64,000 bases of DNA from Acanthochlamys bracteata (lineage: Eukaryota > Streptophyta > Magnoliopsida > Pandanales > Velloziaceae): assembly GCA_019914995.1 (NCBI GenBank), contig CM034134.1, positions 8,378,463-8,442,462 on the forward strand, in the 5' to 3' direction. The notes under the pieces are model-generated. The model saw only the letters and a list, made by a program, of their open reading frames with translations. It made no database searches and was not told where the DNA came from. A program made the position numbers and the translations under genes. Below, piece after piece: positions 47,340-59,715 of the stretch (positions within the stretch are counted from its first letter, which is position 1; each line of letters starts with the position of its first letter).

Positions 47340-49023
47340 CTAAGGCTCAATGCCAGGACATGCCATGAATCTACTTACCACTCCCACTGCATGTGCAATG
47401 TCAGGCCGAGTGAAAATCATGTCATACATTAAGCTTCCCACTGCTGATGCATATGGTACCCGAGACATCCCTATTATCTCTTGCTCCTGGCTAGAGGATA
47501 ATAAAGAGAATAGCGTGAGACTAATAGAGAGTGGGGTAGATATCAGCTTACTACCATATATGTTGAACCGTTTCAACACTTTCCTCAGATAACTAGTCTG
47601 AGACAGCCGAATCTCTCTATTATCTCTATCTCGCCATATCTGCATTTCTAGGATTCTGTTTGTCGGCCCTAAGTTCTTTGTATCGAACACAGTAACCATT
47701 TGAGCCTTCAATTATTGAATGCGATCAATGCTTGGACCTACCACAAGCATATCATCCACATACAGCAGTAAGATGATAAACTCACCTCCCTCAAATCTCT
47801 TGATGTACACACAAGAATTTGAAACCAGCTTGCTGTATCTAAGGCTTCCGATACAAGAATCAAATTTTTTACACTAACACCACAGTGCTTGCTTAAGCTC
47901 ATATAGAGATTTGGCCAACCGACAAACCAGATCCTCCCTGTCTTTCACTGCAAAGCCTTCTGGCTGGATCATATATTTCTCTTCTTCAAGCTCCCTGTGC
48001 AAAAATATCGTTTTGGCATTGAGCTGTTCAAGATGGAGAACCGACGATGTACACAGCGCTAAGACCACATTAAAACGTACCACTGGAGAGAAGATCTCAT
48101 CAAAATCGATCCCTTCCTTCTGGGCATAGCCATTCACCTCCAGCCGAGCACAATTTCGGTCTCGCTTGATCTTGTAGATTCATTTATTCTCAATAGCCTT
48201 ACGACTTTGGGGCAGAGGGACCAGCTCCCATGTCCTATTTTTATGAAGTGACTCAAGCTCTTCCTGCATAGCTTCCATCCACAGAGACGCATCTGAACTC
48301 TCTAGCGCTTCCTTGAGAGAAAATGACTCTCCTTCTTCTGTGAATAAGTAATATGCAGATTGAGATAACTTCATAAAATAGTCCTCATACCTCTCATGTG
48401 TGTTTCTCTTGCGAGTAGAACGCCTAAGGGATGTAGGCTTGGGAACTCCATCCTCTTCCATGTGCTCATCAGCTGGTTCAGGCTCCAGATTATGATCATA
48501 TTTTCCATCATTCTCCTCCAGTATCGATGTGGTCACCGCTGGAAGTGATGCCTCCTTCTTCCTTACATCATCGTCTTCAGTCACTCTTAGCATTGATCCT
48601 CGGCAAAGATGACATCCCTACTGAAGATAACCGTATGGACAGTGGGGTCCCATAGATAATACCCCAAACATCTTCAGCATACTATAAGCATCCTCCGAAC
48701 TTAATCCTACTGCTGAATCAAGTTCCGTCTGGGTCTTAAAGAATTTGAATACCTCAAAGACATCCGACTTTCTTCGGATGAGAAATATACAAATTTCAGT
48801 CCGAGTGAAACAAGTCGAGTCTGTCTTTAAACTGAAAATGATCTCCAAATCTTTCACAGTGCTGCTTACCGGTAACACACTTATCGCAGAATGACAACTT
48901 TACCTCGGACAGTTCCGTTAGAAACTTTCGATCACTGAGGATCTTCAAATCACGTCCCGAGATGTGCCCAAATTTCATGTGCCACACTCGTTTGATATTC
49001 TCAATGTTGTTGATGCAATACAA
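47340..49023 (-). pseudogene. Broken pol fragments of the second Copia element
   Basis: Read right to left: a gag-pre-integrase piece (WHMKFGHISGRDLKILSDRK, then FCDKCVTGKQ) at 49023-48796; integrase C-terminal and linker pieces at 48878-48180, including RRSTRKRNTHERYEDYFMK; a reverse-transcriptase piece (GIDFDEIFSPVVRFN, LEQLNAKTIFLH) at 48137-47874; and an RT-to-RNase-H linker piece with TRPDIAHAVGVVSRFMACPG ending at 47340. Frameshifts and stops separate them. The catalytic integrase core is deleted between the HSD and IRRKSDVFEVFK segments. Confidence 0.85.
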
Positions 49024-49434
49024 ACATCTTCTGCACCCGTGTCACCCCACGCACCTTATATAGATTTGAATCGATCATTTTAACTTTCAGTTTTTCTAAC
49101 ACGTACTTGATGATCTCAATGATCTCGCCTCTACCGTGAGTCTTGCAGTCCAGGTCATCCAATTATCCTACAGACAACAAATTTTTCATAAGACGAAAAA
49201 TAGAACATACCTTACTGATGATTCATCCCCTTCCATCGTTTGTCATAAGCTTGATTGAACTGACTTCAAGACTTGTCACATGCAGCAACCATTCTCTCTC
49301 CCACTATAGCCTCACCATCATCAGTACGCCACACAAGTAAGGGACATTCGAGGGATCCGCACCTCCAACCTTACTTGCCATAGTCTTGTATTTATTTTCA
49401 ATCTCGTACTTGTTTGTCATTGCAACAAACTAAT

Positions 49435-49447
49435 GGCTCTGATACCA
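49435..49447 (-). other. Primer-binding site (initiator Met tRNA)
   Basis: On the minus strand TGGTATCAGAGCC begins two bases after the 5' LTR, the standard plant Copia priming site. It fixes the element's orientation. Confidence 0.88.
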
Positions 49448-49449
49448 CT

Positions 49450-50015
49450 TGTTGGAAATAGCGAGTGTGTTCAGTTGTCGATAGACGCAACGAAAATATA
49501 AAACACACTTAAAGATTTTGCGTAAGCAATACGAGAATTGAGATAAAAGCAAGACAACCACAAAGACAAGAGATTTACGTTGGGAAAAATAAAAAAAATT
49601 CTACGGGAAGACAAACTAGCCTTTAAAGAAATCACTAAGTCAAAGCAATTACAAACTCTTGTGTTACACTTTAAGTTGGAACTCTCACTAAAATACTTTA
49701 TTTATATCTCTCACACTTGATGTGAGAATGTCTTTTCTCATTTCTATCTTGTTCTTTCTCTTCCAAACAAATATAATGCCTCAAGGAGACTGTTGAACTT
49801 CCAAACGGTTGTCTTTTCATCTTCCCACTAATTATTCAAGTCCTTTGGCTTTCCATCTTTTAAGAGATGTTTCAAAATTCTTGACCGTTGACTTTTCAAC
49901 TTTTTAAGGGATGATTCGTCTTACTTGATCTTTGGCATTCCAATATTAATAAATATTTAACTTGTTGTATTCTAATGAATCACTAATTTACATAGTGGCC
50001 TTACAATTTTTAACA
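49450..50015 (-). repeat. 5' LTR of the second Copia element
   Basis: 566 bases, adjoining the primer-binding site; pairs with 46280-46846. Confidence 0.9.
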
Positions 50016-50020
50016 GATTT

Positions 50021-52232
50021 TTGGTGCGCGATAATAATGCTCCAGATTAGAAGAATAATATGGGTTCATATATTAGAAAATGTCAAAAATTTTAAGTTTA
50101 AGTTTTTCCATTAGATTAGACTTTCTAAAAGTTTTGTCTATAGCGAAAATTTGCCTTCGCTAGATCTTCTAGTGGTTTTATCTTCCAAATATTATGTTTT
50201 GTAAGCACTTAATTAATTACATAAAAAACACTAAGAAATCCCAAAATGTTTTAATAAATTATAATGAAAGTTAACCATTCATCATGATTTCCAATGTAGA
50301 AACATGGGTTTCTTTGAGGTGGGTTTGTGTTTCACATGAAACAAGTAACACAAATCATGACATGAATGAATTGAATTTTGTGATGAAGTGTGAATATATG
50401 GAACTATTGAGTGTTGAGTGAGTTTCAAGTGTTTGACTCCAAAACCCTAAAACCCTAATTTTTCTGCTTAAGTTGCACGCTTGGGTACGTGATGTAAAAC
50501 CCTAGGTCAAGAAGGCAAGTATTTGGTTAGAATCAAGGAAGTTTAGTAGTAGCAGTAGTTTGGAAAAACTCACCCAAATAATTTTTAGTTAAGGTTTCCC
50601 AATTAAAGATTATATTAATTGGAATTAGAAGGTTCTTATTAATGAGGGTTGCTAGCTTATATCCAGACACAGTTAGCAAACATTGGTCCATCAATTTTAG
50701 TTATTTTTAAGTTTTTTGCTACGCAAAAACATGCAATGCATTGTAATACAAACTTTTTACATACAAAATTATATTTTAATACACCACACCTCTTGCAAAT
50801 ATGTCTTCGACTTATAATGAGGCTTATGTAGTTGTCAGAAAGTGATTCTAAAAATGATATTTTTTCATTTATTTTTATAATTTTCTTGTCACAAATTTAG
50901 TTTTGTAACTCTCTTTTTAAAACTTACTTCTAAAAATATTTATCGATATTTATATAATTTTTTTAGACTCAAAAAAGCCCTAAGTCACTTATTTAAGCAA
51001 TACACAAGTTGTGAAACTAACCAAATTTAGTCAATGTTTACATGTAAGTTGTAAGCAATATTTGTTTTGAAGCTATACTAATTGAAAATAAACATATTTA
51101 TAGAAACAATAGTAATTTAATAGATAATTTTGACAAGTGCTGTATATGCAAGAACAAAAAATATTAAGGAATATGGTGAAGTAATTAATGAGATCCCAAG
51201 ATTAGTATAGTGACAAGAAGAAGAAGACCAAGAAAGGGAATGGAATGGAATGGAATAGTAGAGAATTAACCAGCAGGGAATTAATTAACAGAGAGAATTC
51301 AAAAGGTTTATCTTTGGGTTAATCTTCTCTTCGAATTATAAAATAATTAACACATATATTGGAACCTGTGTTTGAGTTCTTACATCAATATTTATGTTTT
51401 TTAAATTCAAACAAAGACCAAAAAACTAGGAAATTTTTTTTTGTCGTTACATTCATGAATTTATGTAATATAATACATATATATAATATCATAAGTATGT
51501 GAAAGAATTGAAGGAAAATCCCCATGTAATACTTGGATCATTTGAAAGTTTCTTGAGATCGTTCTTAGTGAAGAAATTTTGAAACTTAAAAACTATATAT
51601 CACCTTTTATAAATTCAAAATATGTATAGTAAGTAAAATAAAAAATTGTTTGATTCATCGGTATTCGTTTACCGGCAGCTGGATTACTTCTGTTTATAAT
51701 TAAACAAGCATACAGAGATCAAGCAAGTCAAGAACACACATATATACACACATGTACACGAGTGTGTTAATTAGCTTCTAGCTTCCGTTCAATCATCTTG
51801 CATGCATGTTGTTGCTTGAGTTCTGAGAAATTATTTTGAAAGATAGGGTTTCTTTCTTGTTCCTAACTTGGTGGCTTTCTAGGGTTAGTTCTTCTCTAGC
51901 TTTTCTTGTTTCTCTGAAACCATTTGAAGCTAGCTTGGTGTTTAATTCTTGTTTGCATTTGAAGTAAGTAGTCCATGCGTGATATGTATGGAATTCCCCT
52001 TAGCTTGACTGCACGTGTTCTTACTTAATCTTGCAAATTCATCTTCTTCATTCTTCTTGTTAGACACCATCGATCTAGCTAGTTGAGATCTCAAAAAATA
52101 CCTCTGCAGTATTCCGTTTCCACTGCACTTAATTATTAACAATCTGTAGCTAGCTATAGCTAGAGTCGAATATCTATAGATATAGTTAGCAACAGGAACT
52201 TCTACGTCGAATTTGAAGTCGAAGTAGCTACA
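50021..52232. other. Intergenic region and FEZ-like promoter
   Basis: No coding segment recognised. Two AAAACCCTAA words near 50440-50460 are telo-box-like, not a telomere array. A TGGAATGGAATGGAATA run lies near 51240. The final few hundred bases are presumably promoter and leader of the NAC gene. Confidence 0.45.
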
Positions 52233-53662
52233 ATGATCATGGAAGTTAGTAGTAGTCGTAGTAGTGAGATTGAGAAGCAGGCAGCTGCTGCTGAAGCCGG
52301 AGACGAGATCATGCTTCCTGGATTCCGTTTCCATCCTACAGACGAAGAGCTCGTTGGGTTCTATCTAAAACGAAAGATTCAACAGAAACCCCTTTCCATG
52401 GAACTCATCAAACAACTCGATATCTACAAGTATGACCCTTGGGATCTTCCAAGTAAGTTCTTCTTCTCCATATATTGTTAACTTTCTTCGATTTGGGAGA
52501 CAAAAAAATGTTTTTACATATGGTTGATTGGACTTGGCTCCAGAACTTGCGACGACGGGGGAGAAAGAGTGGTACTTCTACTGTCCCCGTGACCGGAAAT
52601 ACAGAAACAGCGCACGTCCTAACCGTGTGACCGGCGCCGGATTCTGGAAAGCAACCGGAACAGACAGGCCTATCTACTCGTCCGAGGGTACCTGCAGATG
52701 CATTGGCCTTAAAAAGTCCCTTGTCTTCTACAAGGGACGCGCCGCTAAGGGCGTCAAGACCGATTGGATGATGCATGAGTTCCGGTTACCTTCCCTTTCC
52801 GATCATTCTCCCGGTCATCTGTCGAATAAGAAACCCTTCGACAAAACCAACGTAACCGCTCCTAATGTATGCTCTTAAAAGTCCCAACTTTTTTTATCCT
52901 GTAATGGTCCATGGCGTCAGGTCTAATATCTAATAATTTCAGCGTTGTTTCTTGCAGGATTCATGGGCGATTTGTAGGATATTCAAGAAAACTAATCCAG
53001 TAGCACAAAGAGCATTGTCTCAGTCATGGGTTTCTCCGGCAAGTCACCAGTACGAGAGTACCGGAGACATCTTTTCTACTCTCAATCCGGCTGCAACAGG
53101 ACTACATCTCAGTTCAGTAGCTGAGAACCTGTCTTGCAGCATTACTACTACTGATACCAACTCTGTAAATGCATCAATTCAACTTGTTTCCAACAACAAT
53201 GTCATGCAGCAGCATCATCATCAACAACAACAACAACAACGACAACACGATTCTGCTGCAATTTTCCCTACGCTGGAGTCTGTGGGGTTCATGTTGTCTT
53301 CATCATCAACATCATCAGTGCAGCAGCAAACAGGCATGGCATCAATGCTGCTAAATCTCTCATCACCAGCACCTGCAATATTATCAAATAACATTGATTT
53401 CGACAGTAACAGGACAACAAATACCGTTGATTTCCCATTTGACGGTGAAGATGATTGCTTAATGATCAGGAAGGCATTACTTTATGGTAGTAGTCATAGT
53501 GATCATCATAGCCAGTTTGGAACGGCAGCAGATGCAAAAATGATGAGTTTACCTTTTAGTCCTGTTCCGGTAGTCGCCGGAGAATGGAAGCCGAGTATGC
53601 AATTGGATTCTTTCCCAACCGAGATGTCCACTACTACTGCCATAAACAAGTGCTATACTTGA
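52233..53662 (+). CDS. FEZ: NAC transcription factor, FEZ-like
   Basis: A nuclear DNA-binding regulator. Three exons: 52233-52452, 52544-52866 and 52958-53662, phases closing to 415 residues. The NAC domain begins [20 protein letters not shown] (residue 28) and continues through [70 protein letters not shown] and [11 protein letters not shown]. The combination with [17 protein letters not shown] just after the domain, and an EMSTTT-type C-terminus, resembles Arabidopsis FEZ, which controls root-cap stem-cell divisions with SOMBRERO (family knowledge). The activation region is Ser/Asn/Gln-rich with a His/Gln repeat near 53213-53245. NAC094-type paralogues are the main alternative. A second ATG two codons downstream could also start it. 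Confidence 0.9.
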
Positions 53663-54463
53663 TCATCTGAATCTTGTTGATTAAACAAAATTGTATCATC
53701 CATGTCTGCAGTCTGTTAGCTTTAGTTTAGTGCTAGTTAACTACTAGCAAGAGTTCCAACTTTTTCTGTACATGATGGAGTACCAGTTATGAAGTGTCAA
53801 CAGAAAACTAACAGATTTGAAGAACTAAAGTTCTTTTATATATTAATGTAGATTTTTGGAACACAAGTATTTGCAATGTAGCATATGGATATGGTAAGGT
53901 AGTACCATATGAACCATATGAATGTCCCTAGCTCCAAACATGTTACTTTATAAATATTTTGGCTTTTTTCTCCGTCTTTGTTAACTTGATAAAATACTTT
54001 TTTACCTAAGTAATGTGTATTGTACGTAAGGTAAATTTAGAATATGATAGATTACTTTAGATAAATTAGATATTTTGAAATATGGAGATTTTTATATGGA
54101 TATTATTTAGAAACATTTTGGATCAATATTATCCATCGTCAAGAAAACAATCCTTACCGTCGGTTGAAAAAGTGAAGAACCTATATATAGGAAAGAATGA
54201 GCTCTCATTTGAAACCATTAAGTAAAAATTGTACCAAACCAACTATTATAAAGCTTCCTTTTTATCAAAGCTCTCTCTTCCGTTAAGTCTATGTTACTAC
54301 AAAGTCTTAGCTATTTTATATAGCTAGATAGAAAGAAAGACTAACTTATCAAGGAGTGTTACTAAATACCGCACAAATCTAAGGTAAAATTCTAAATCTG
54401 TAACAGAGCATCCATCTTAATCATAAAAATATGATTTAGGCACACTTACACCATAGGGTACAT
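53663..54463. other. 3' UTR of the FEZ-like gene and intergenic DNA
   Basis: No gene recognised. Confidence 0.45.
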
Positions 54464-54615
54464 TTATTGTATTTGACAAAAAGAAAACATAAAGAACACC
54501 AATGGAACCTCTCTCTGAGAACTTTCGCTGTTCAAGATGTTTCTACTAACTCCAGTTAAGGCCATAGTACCGAGTGCTCCTGCCATACCAATTGCAGAAG
54601 CGACCCATTCTTCAG
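54464..54615 (-). other. Unassigned coding-like fragment
   Basis: On the minus strand one frame stays open for about 50 codons and reads TEEWVASAIGMAGALGTMAL followed by TGVSRNILNSESS, which looks like natural protein (Ala/Gly-rich, membrane-like) rather than AT-rich noise. It has no start, and I recognise no family. It could be a remnant exon of the same lost gene as the fragments at 55217-55789. Confidence 0.3.
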
Positions 54616-55216
54616 TTTAAATGGTTCCCTTAGATATGGTAAGGAAAAATATGCATCTTGTCACGATTCCAAATAGCCTCTTCATAATAAATAAGCAGGG
54701 AATATTTTACTTTCTTTAAAGTTAACAAAGTGTTAAAACAAATTTAATCTCATATTAATTATTAATAGTACTGAAATTATATTTATAAAAACTTATACTA
54801 CTACTATATTTATCGCAAATTAGTTTTGAAAAAAAAAATCAAATTTATCATATAATATCAAAACAAGCTTAGCGGGATTAGCTCAAAATGTGAATTAGAT
54901 TTAACTTTATTACTCATTTTATTCATAATCTTTATGGTCTGATTTATTATAAGAAAAATATTTTATTTCATTTCAGAAAGCTAGTACAGATAATGTCGCT
55001 ATGCTGAAAAAATAAAACGGAATTCCTCAATTGTCAAAATGGATTCTGTATTGTCATACTGAAGCCTTCAGCTTGCAGAAAATCGTTAGCTTTAAATTGA
55101 AAATTATTACAACTACGGCAGAAACAGAAGCTACATCTTACAATTGGCCAAGAAATAGTAACTCTGCCTTCTGATCTAAAACTCAAATCTCTAGCTTGCA
55201 ACCAAAGAAACTGCTG
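54616..55216. other. Intergenic spacer
   Basis: AT-rich; nothing recognised. Confidence 0.4.
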
Positions 55217-55789
55217 TCAAGCCAAGGCTTTCTTAGCAATTTTTAGCTTACTTTTAGTAACAACTTCTGATATGAAAATATTAAAACAGAATTAACCTGA
55301 CAAATGTTTGAAGGCATTCATGTTATCATAAACAAATAGGATTTATGCTCCAATTGACAGTAGCTTCAAAAGATTCACAGGATTAAAATATAAGACGAGG
55401 CTAAATGGAAAGCTAAGATACTTTCCCTAGTATAGAATTTTGGATCTAAGTTCTAACTATATCACATTTGATTAAAGTCTCCCCTTTTAACATAATTCTT
55501 ATCTATGTTCTAACTATATAACTAGTGACTTACACATTTGTTTCACCTGAGGCTGAGACATAATAAAGGCAGTGCGTGTACTTTCTATAGCAGAATAGGC
55601 ACCATGTTCAGCTTCCTGTAAAACATATCAAGTTGTGATTAAAAGATTTTAGCAGAGGTTCAAACAAACCCAATAGGTGGCGGCAATATTAGATTTACAA
55701 AACAGGATGCATTTATGAAAGCCTTGTTGTAAGATGTATCTACCAAACTTCCATCCGCCAGTTTTCCAACTGAATAGTATCTCCACACT
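55217..55789 (-). other. Unassigned exon-like fragments on the minus strand
   Basis: Three segments have splice-site contexts. At 55789-55749 there is a frame CGDTIQLENWRME. At 55615-55547 an exact 23-codon segment EAEHGAYSAIESTRTAFIM... lies between TTTTACAG and GTGAAA. At 55266-55217 a segment follows TTTCATATCAG and ends at a stop, either as EVVTKSKLKIAKKALA or, in phase 0, as KLLLKVS. Joining the first two at ME|EA keeps phase. I do not recognise the protein. It could be a decayed gene or a small active one. Confidence 0.35.
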
Positions 55790-55880
55790 CTAAAGGTCAG
55801 GGTCTTTCATCAATTCAGTAAGAATGATCCTGTTCTGTGACTGATAACCATACTATCCACATATTATGATCTAAAAAATC

Positions 55881-58800
55881 TTAGTCCAAGTCATTTCGTA
55901 AGACATTTCTTGTCTCTAATTCCATAGAGATCTTTGGCGCTGCTATATCTTTCCTATCAACATCACTTCTTATCAGGACACACCTTCAGCCACCATAAGT
56001 TCAATTATCCTGACAGCTTCTTCAACCCTATGTTTTGCAGATAGGGAGTTCAATACACGTCCAAAGGTAGCCATTGATGGAATGAATCCCTTGTCAATCA
56101 AATTTAACAGATATTCATAACCACGATCAAGAGTCCCAGACCTGCAAAAGCCATTGATCAAGACACGGAATGTAATGCATCTGAGCACAACTCTTCTCAA
56201 TCATTTCAATAGACAGCTTTTCTGCCATATGCATGTCTAGCATCTTAGAGTAATCATTATGTCTGTAGCTGACAATTTTTCTTGCTCCATTCTCCTAAAG
56301 ATTTTGAAGGCCTCCTCTAAATCACAGTTATTGCAGTATCTGCTGATCAATGTGCTTGAAGCTAACGATATCTGGTGTCAATCCTTCACTCATCATTCTC
56401 TGAAGCAAATCCGAAGCCTCCTTATTCTGTGAGCCTTGCAAAGGCTCACAGAAGTATGTTGTAGGTGATAACACTGGGACAGCACCCTTTGGAGACCATT
56501 TCTTGAAAGGTCTCCATCACATCACTGGTGCTACCAGCCTTGCATAGACCATTCAACACAGAATTGTATGTAACTGCATCAGACATGAAACCATGTTTTC
56601 ACATTCTATCAACAACTTCTAGAGTATCACCCACTTTCAGTTGCTAACAATACCCATCTATCAATGTATTGAAGGTAAAATCATTAGAAACAAGCCCTTT
56701 AGCTATGACATCATTCATGAGGTTGTTAGCAACCCATACTTTGCCAATCTTGCACAAACCCATTTATGATAATGTTACATGTCCAAATATCAGGGTTGCA
56801 TATGCTGTCTTCCATTCCATTCATCAGATCCAAAGCATGCAATATCAAACCTTGCCGAGAGAGGCCCTTAATTAGAGCATTGTAGAGAATGGTATCGACC
56901 TTTAACCGATTGTTGACAGCCTCATCGGAAACCTCTACTGCTCGATCAATATCACCTTCAGCGGCTGTGCTGGAACTTTAGCTATATCCATTGATGAGGG
57001 AGCTACATGTTACTCCATCATGTATAAAGCCCTTAAAAATAGCATCCTTCAGAAGATCACAAACTTTCTGGAGTAAAATTTTCTTGCAGTATCCATCTAC
57101 AACAGTATTTAAATTAAATCATCAGGCATGCAACCTAAATTTGACATCCTGTGCAGGTGGGGGTGGCAATATGGGTTGATGGATCGGTTTCGAATCGATC
57201 CATTTAATAACCGGGTCAAATTTGTTCAACCCTAACTCAACCCATAAATTTATACGGGTCAAAATTGTCAACCCTAACCCAACCTACTAATAACCGGGTC
57301 AAATTCGGGTCGACCCATTTAATAATTAAAATTATTATTATTAATTTTATATTTTTAAGCTTTAGTGAAATTATAAGATCAGTTCGAATGAAAGTGCACG
57401 ATATTTTTACTGACAAGATATAATTATATTCAACAACATTCCTTAATGTCTTCATCGGTCCTTACAATATAAAAAAATATATTATTTTTATTTTTAAAAA
57501 ATATATGATAACAGCTGAAATTTATGATTACAAATACTATGTTAATAATTTCGATAAAAATTTTAATAAATATATCTATCTAACAAAATTTTCATAAAAA
57601 CCTTTATACGAAATCTAAATTCGTCATTAAAAATACCTACATAGTAATACTTTCGATAATATTATAATTTTCATCTTATACTATTTTACTAAGATATAAA
57701 AATAAAAAATTAATTATAAATATATTTTAATGTAATAGTTTGTAAATAACTAATATCGATTATTTTTATTGTCAATATTTTATTATACGGTAAGAAAAAA
57801 TCAAAAAATATTCTTTCAAAAGGTGACATTTCGAGTTGGTGGGTCAATTTCGGGTTAATCCGGATTGACTTATTTAATAACCGGGTCAAATTTGTTCAAC
57901 CCTAACCCAATCCATATATTTATACGGGTCAAATTTTTCAACCCTAATCCTGATTAAACAGGTCGGTTTCGGATCGGATTTTCGAGTCGGGTCATATATT
58001 GCCAACCCTATGTGCAGGTAACCCTCTGCTTCAGTAAGCTGAGTTTGCACAAGCCAGCAATAAGTGTATTATGTGATAACATCAGGATTCAAGCCTCCAC
58101 CCATACTTTCTAACAAGTAAACAGCTTCTTTCAGCCTGCTTTCTTTGCATAACCCTTGGATGAGTATGTTGTATGTAAACACATTAAAGACAAACCCCAT
58201 TTGCAAACCTTGGGAAGAAGCTGCTGCTTTCAATTACACGTCCTTTCTTACAAAGTGTATGTAGAAGCTTATTAAACGTATCTACGTCAGGACCAAGGTC
58301 CTCGCCTACCATCTCATTGAACAGATTGTACGCTTCATCTGAGCGGCATTCTTCATAGAAACCACAAACAACTGTACAATATATAACAGCATTGATATCA
58401 TAACCTCTCTCTGGCATGCGCCTAAGAAGCCTCAGCACGGCATGATGCCATCTGGTCCTGCAGAAGGACTTCATCCTGATAGTGAATGTATAGATGTCAG
58501 GTGAATTCCTTTGTCCATCATTCTCAGGTATACTTTATGGGCTTGCTCGAAGTATCCATATTAAACCAAAATGTTCATAGCAATATACGATGCAGAAGAC
58601 GGCTCACATCTATAAAATTCCATTTGCTCAGATATGCCTACTGCCTCTTGGATCCCTCTTTTTTTCCATAATTTCCATAGCACAAATAGATACTCCTTCA
58701 AGAAAGGAGCTTTCTAAGTTCATTCTCATTTCCAAAAAAGAACATTCTACATGGCTTCAAATTCCCCATGTAGCTTCTCAACCATACACTTATAGGTAAG

Positions 58801-58898
58801 AAAGTTGTGCTTGAAGCCATCCTCTTTCGAAGCTGAATTGAACATTTCTGATATCTGATGATAACAGCTACACGTCTCGGAAGCAAACTACGGCTCAT
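55881..58898 (-). pseudogene. P-class pentatricopeptide-repeat gene (At1g74580-like), broken and split by a transposon
   Basis: PPR proteins bind organellar RNA through tandem 35-residue helical repeats. Here the whole length of one can be followed in pieces. The start reads MSRSLLPRRVAVIIRYQK at 58898. MKSFCRTRWHHAVLRLLRRM and FNKLLHTLCKKGRVIES lie at 58474-58200. Central repeats at 57150-56250 are heavily mutated. The last repeats, VLINGFCRSGTLDRGYEYLL and FIPSMATFGRVLNSL, lie at 56200-55973. A frameshifted tail DVDRKDIAAPKISMEL runs to a stop at 55881. Order and motifs match the Arabidopsis At1g74580 type. Numerous stops and frameshifts, plus an 852-bp insertion at 57159, make it a pseudogene. 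Confidence 0.85.
57159..58010 (+). mobile_element. Non-autonomous Mutator-like element, 852 bp, inserted in the PPR pseudogene
   Basis: The left end GGGGGTGGCAATAT and right end ATATTGCCAACCCTA are inverted repeats. The flanks carry a perfect 9-bp duplication TGTGCAGGT (57150-57158 and 58011-58019). Subterminal blocks TAACCGGGTCAAATTTGTTC and ATTTATACGGGTCAAA occur at both ends in the same orientation (about 57207-57275 and 57877-57945). There is no coding capacity. Nearly equal in length to the copy at 23989-24837, which is inverted. It interrupts PPR coding sequence, so it landed in an exon or in an already dead copy. Confidence 0.85.
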
Positions 58899-59715
58899 TC
58901 CAACCAAAAGTATAACAATCCACAATCCCATTACAGATCAAGAAATCAAGCACTTCTGGTTTCCAAAACAACTTCAATAGCTCATCTCTTACCATCTTGG
59001 CATTCTAACATATAAGAAACACAGTATTTCAAACTGCGTACAAGATCAACAAGCTCCAGTAAGAACTAATCTAAGTATACTAACTATTTCAACTACAGAT
59101 AGAGCTAAAGATTTAATTTAGAAAAATTTTAACATAAAGCAAACTTAGAGATACAAAGTTGAGTATGAATCAGTGAAGGCAATACGACAAAGGTCACAGT
59201 TGTTTCTGGTTCATCAACAACAATGAAGAAACCAAACCTCTTGCTTTTCTGTTTAAAATCAAGTTTTAGATTTCGTTTTGAGAAACTAAGATAAAGATTA
59301 GAATATTATCAAAAAACAACAACATAGTTAAAACATTCAAGTTTTTGCTTCCTACCTCAAACAGAGAAACCTTTCTTCATCAAAGGCGGCCGTCAATGTT
59401 ACCCTGAGTGTCTTTATGTTATTTAAACAGTTGTGAAGTATCTTTTTGCAAACATTTGATAAAATGAATATTTATAACCAAAACCTTTACTTTGATGAAT
59501 ATACAGATCAACCCATCATCACCTATCTCTATTCTCTTGGCCTGTCTAGTTTCTAATACCGTCGCTGAAAATTTTGGAAAAAATTATAAATTTCCAAAAG
59601 CAATCAATCTTTGATCGAAAGATCAAGTCTTTCATACAAGAGATTGAAACTTTTAATCGAAGGAAGAAATCTTTGACAGAAAAAGTTGAAGTTTCGAGAG
59701 AGAAGTGTGTGTGTG
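58899..59715. other. Bidirectional upstream region of the PPR pseudogene and TRIP4
   Basis: Shared upstream space of the diverging PPR pseudogene and the TRIP4 homologue. The part from about 59520 is presumably TRIP4 promoter and leader. Nothing else recognised. Confidence 0.45.

Larger units (their letters stand above)
46280..50015 (-). mobile_element. Older, internally deleted Copia retrotransposon
   Basis: Direct LTRs of 567 and 566 bases (46280-46846 and 49450-50015) flank only about 2.6 kb. A perfect 5-bp duplication GATTT lies at 46275-46279 and 50016-50020. Orientation is minus: a tRNA-iMet primer site lies next to the right-hand LTR, and pol fragments read right to left. Gag, most of the integrase core and the RNase H end are missing, and frames are broken. 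In the first 86 LTR bases ten differences are seen, all transitions, so this insertion is much older than the Copia element at 25.8 kb. Confidence 0.93.

Noticed and set aside
50438-50462. Telomere-like AAACCCTAA repeats
   Set aside because: Only two units; this is a telo-box-like motif, not an interstitial telomere array.
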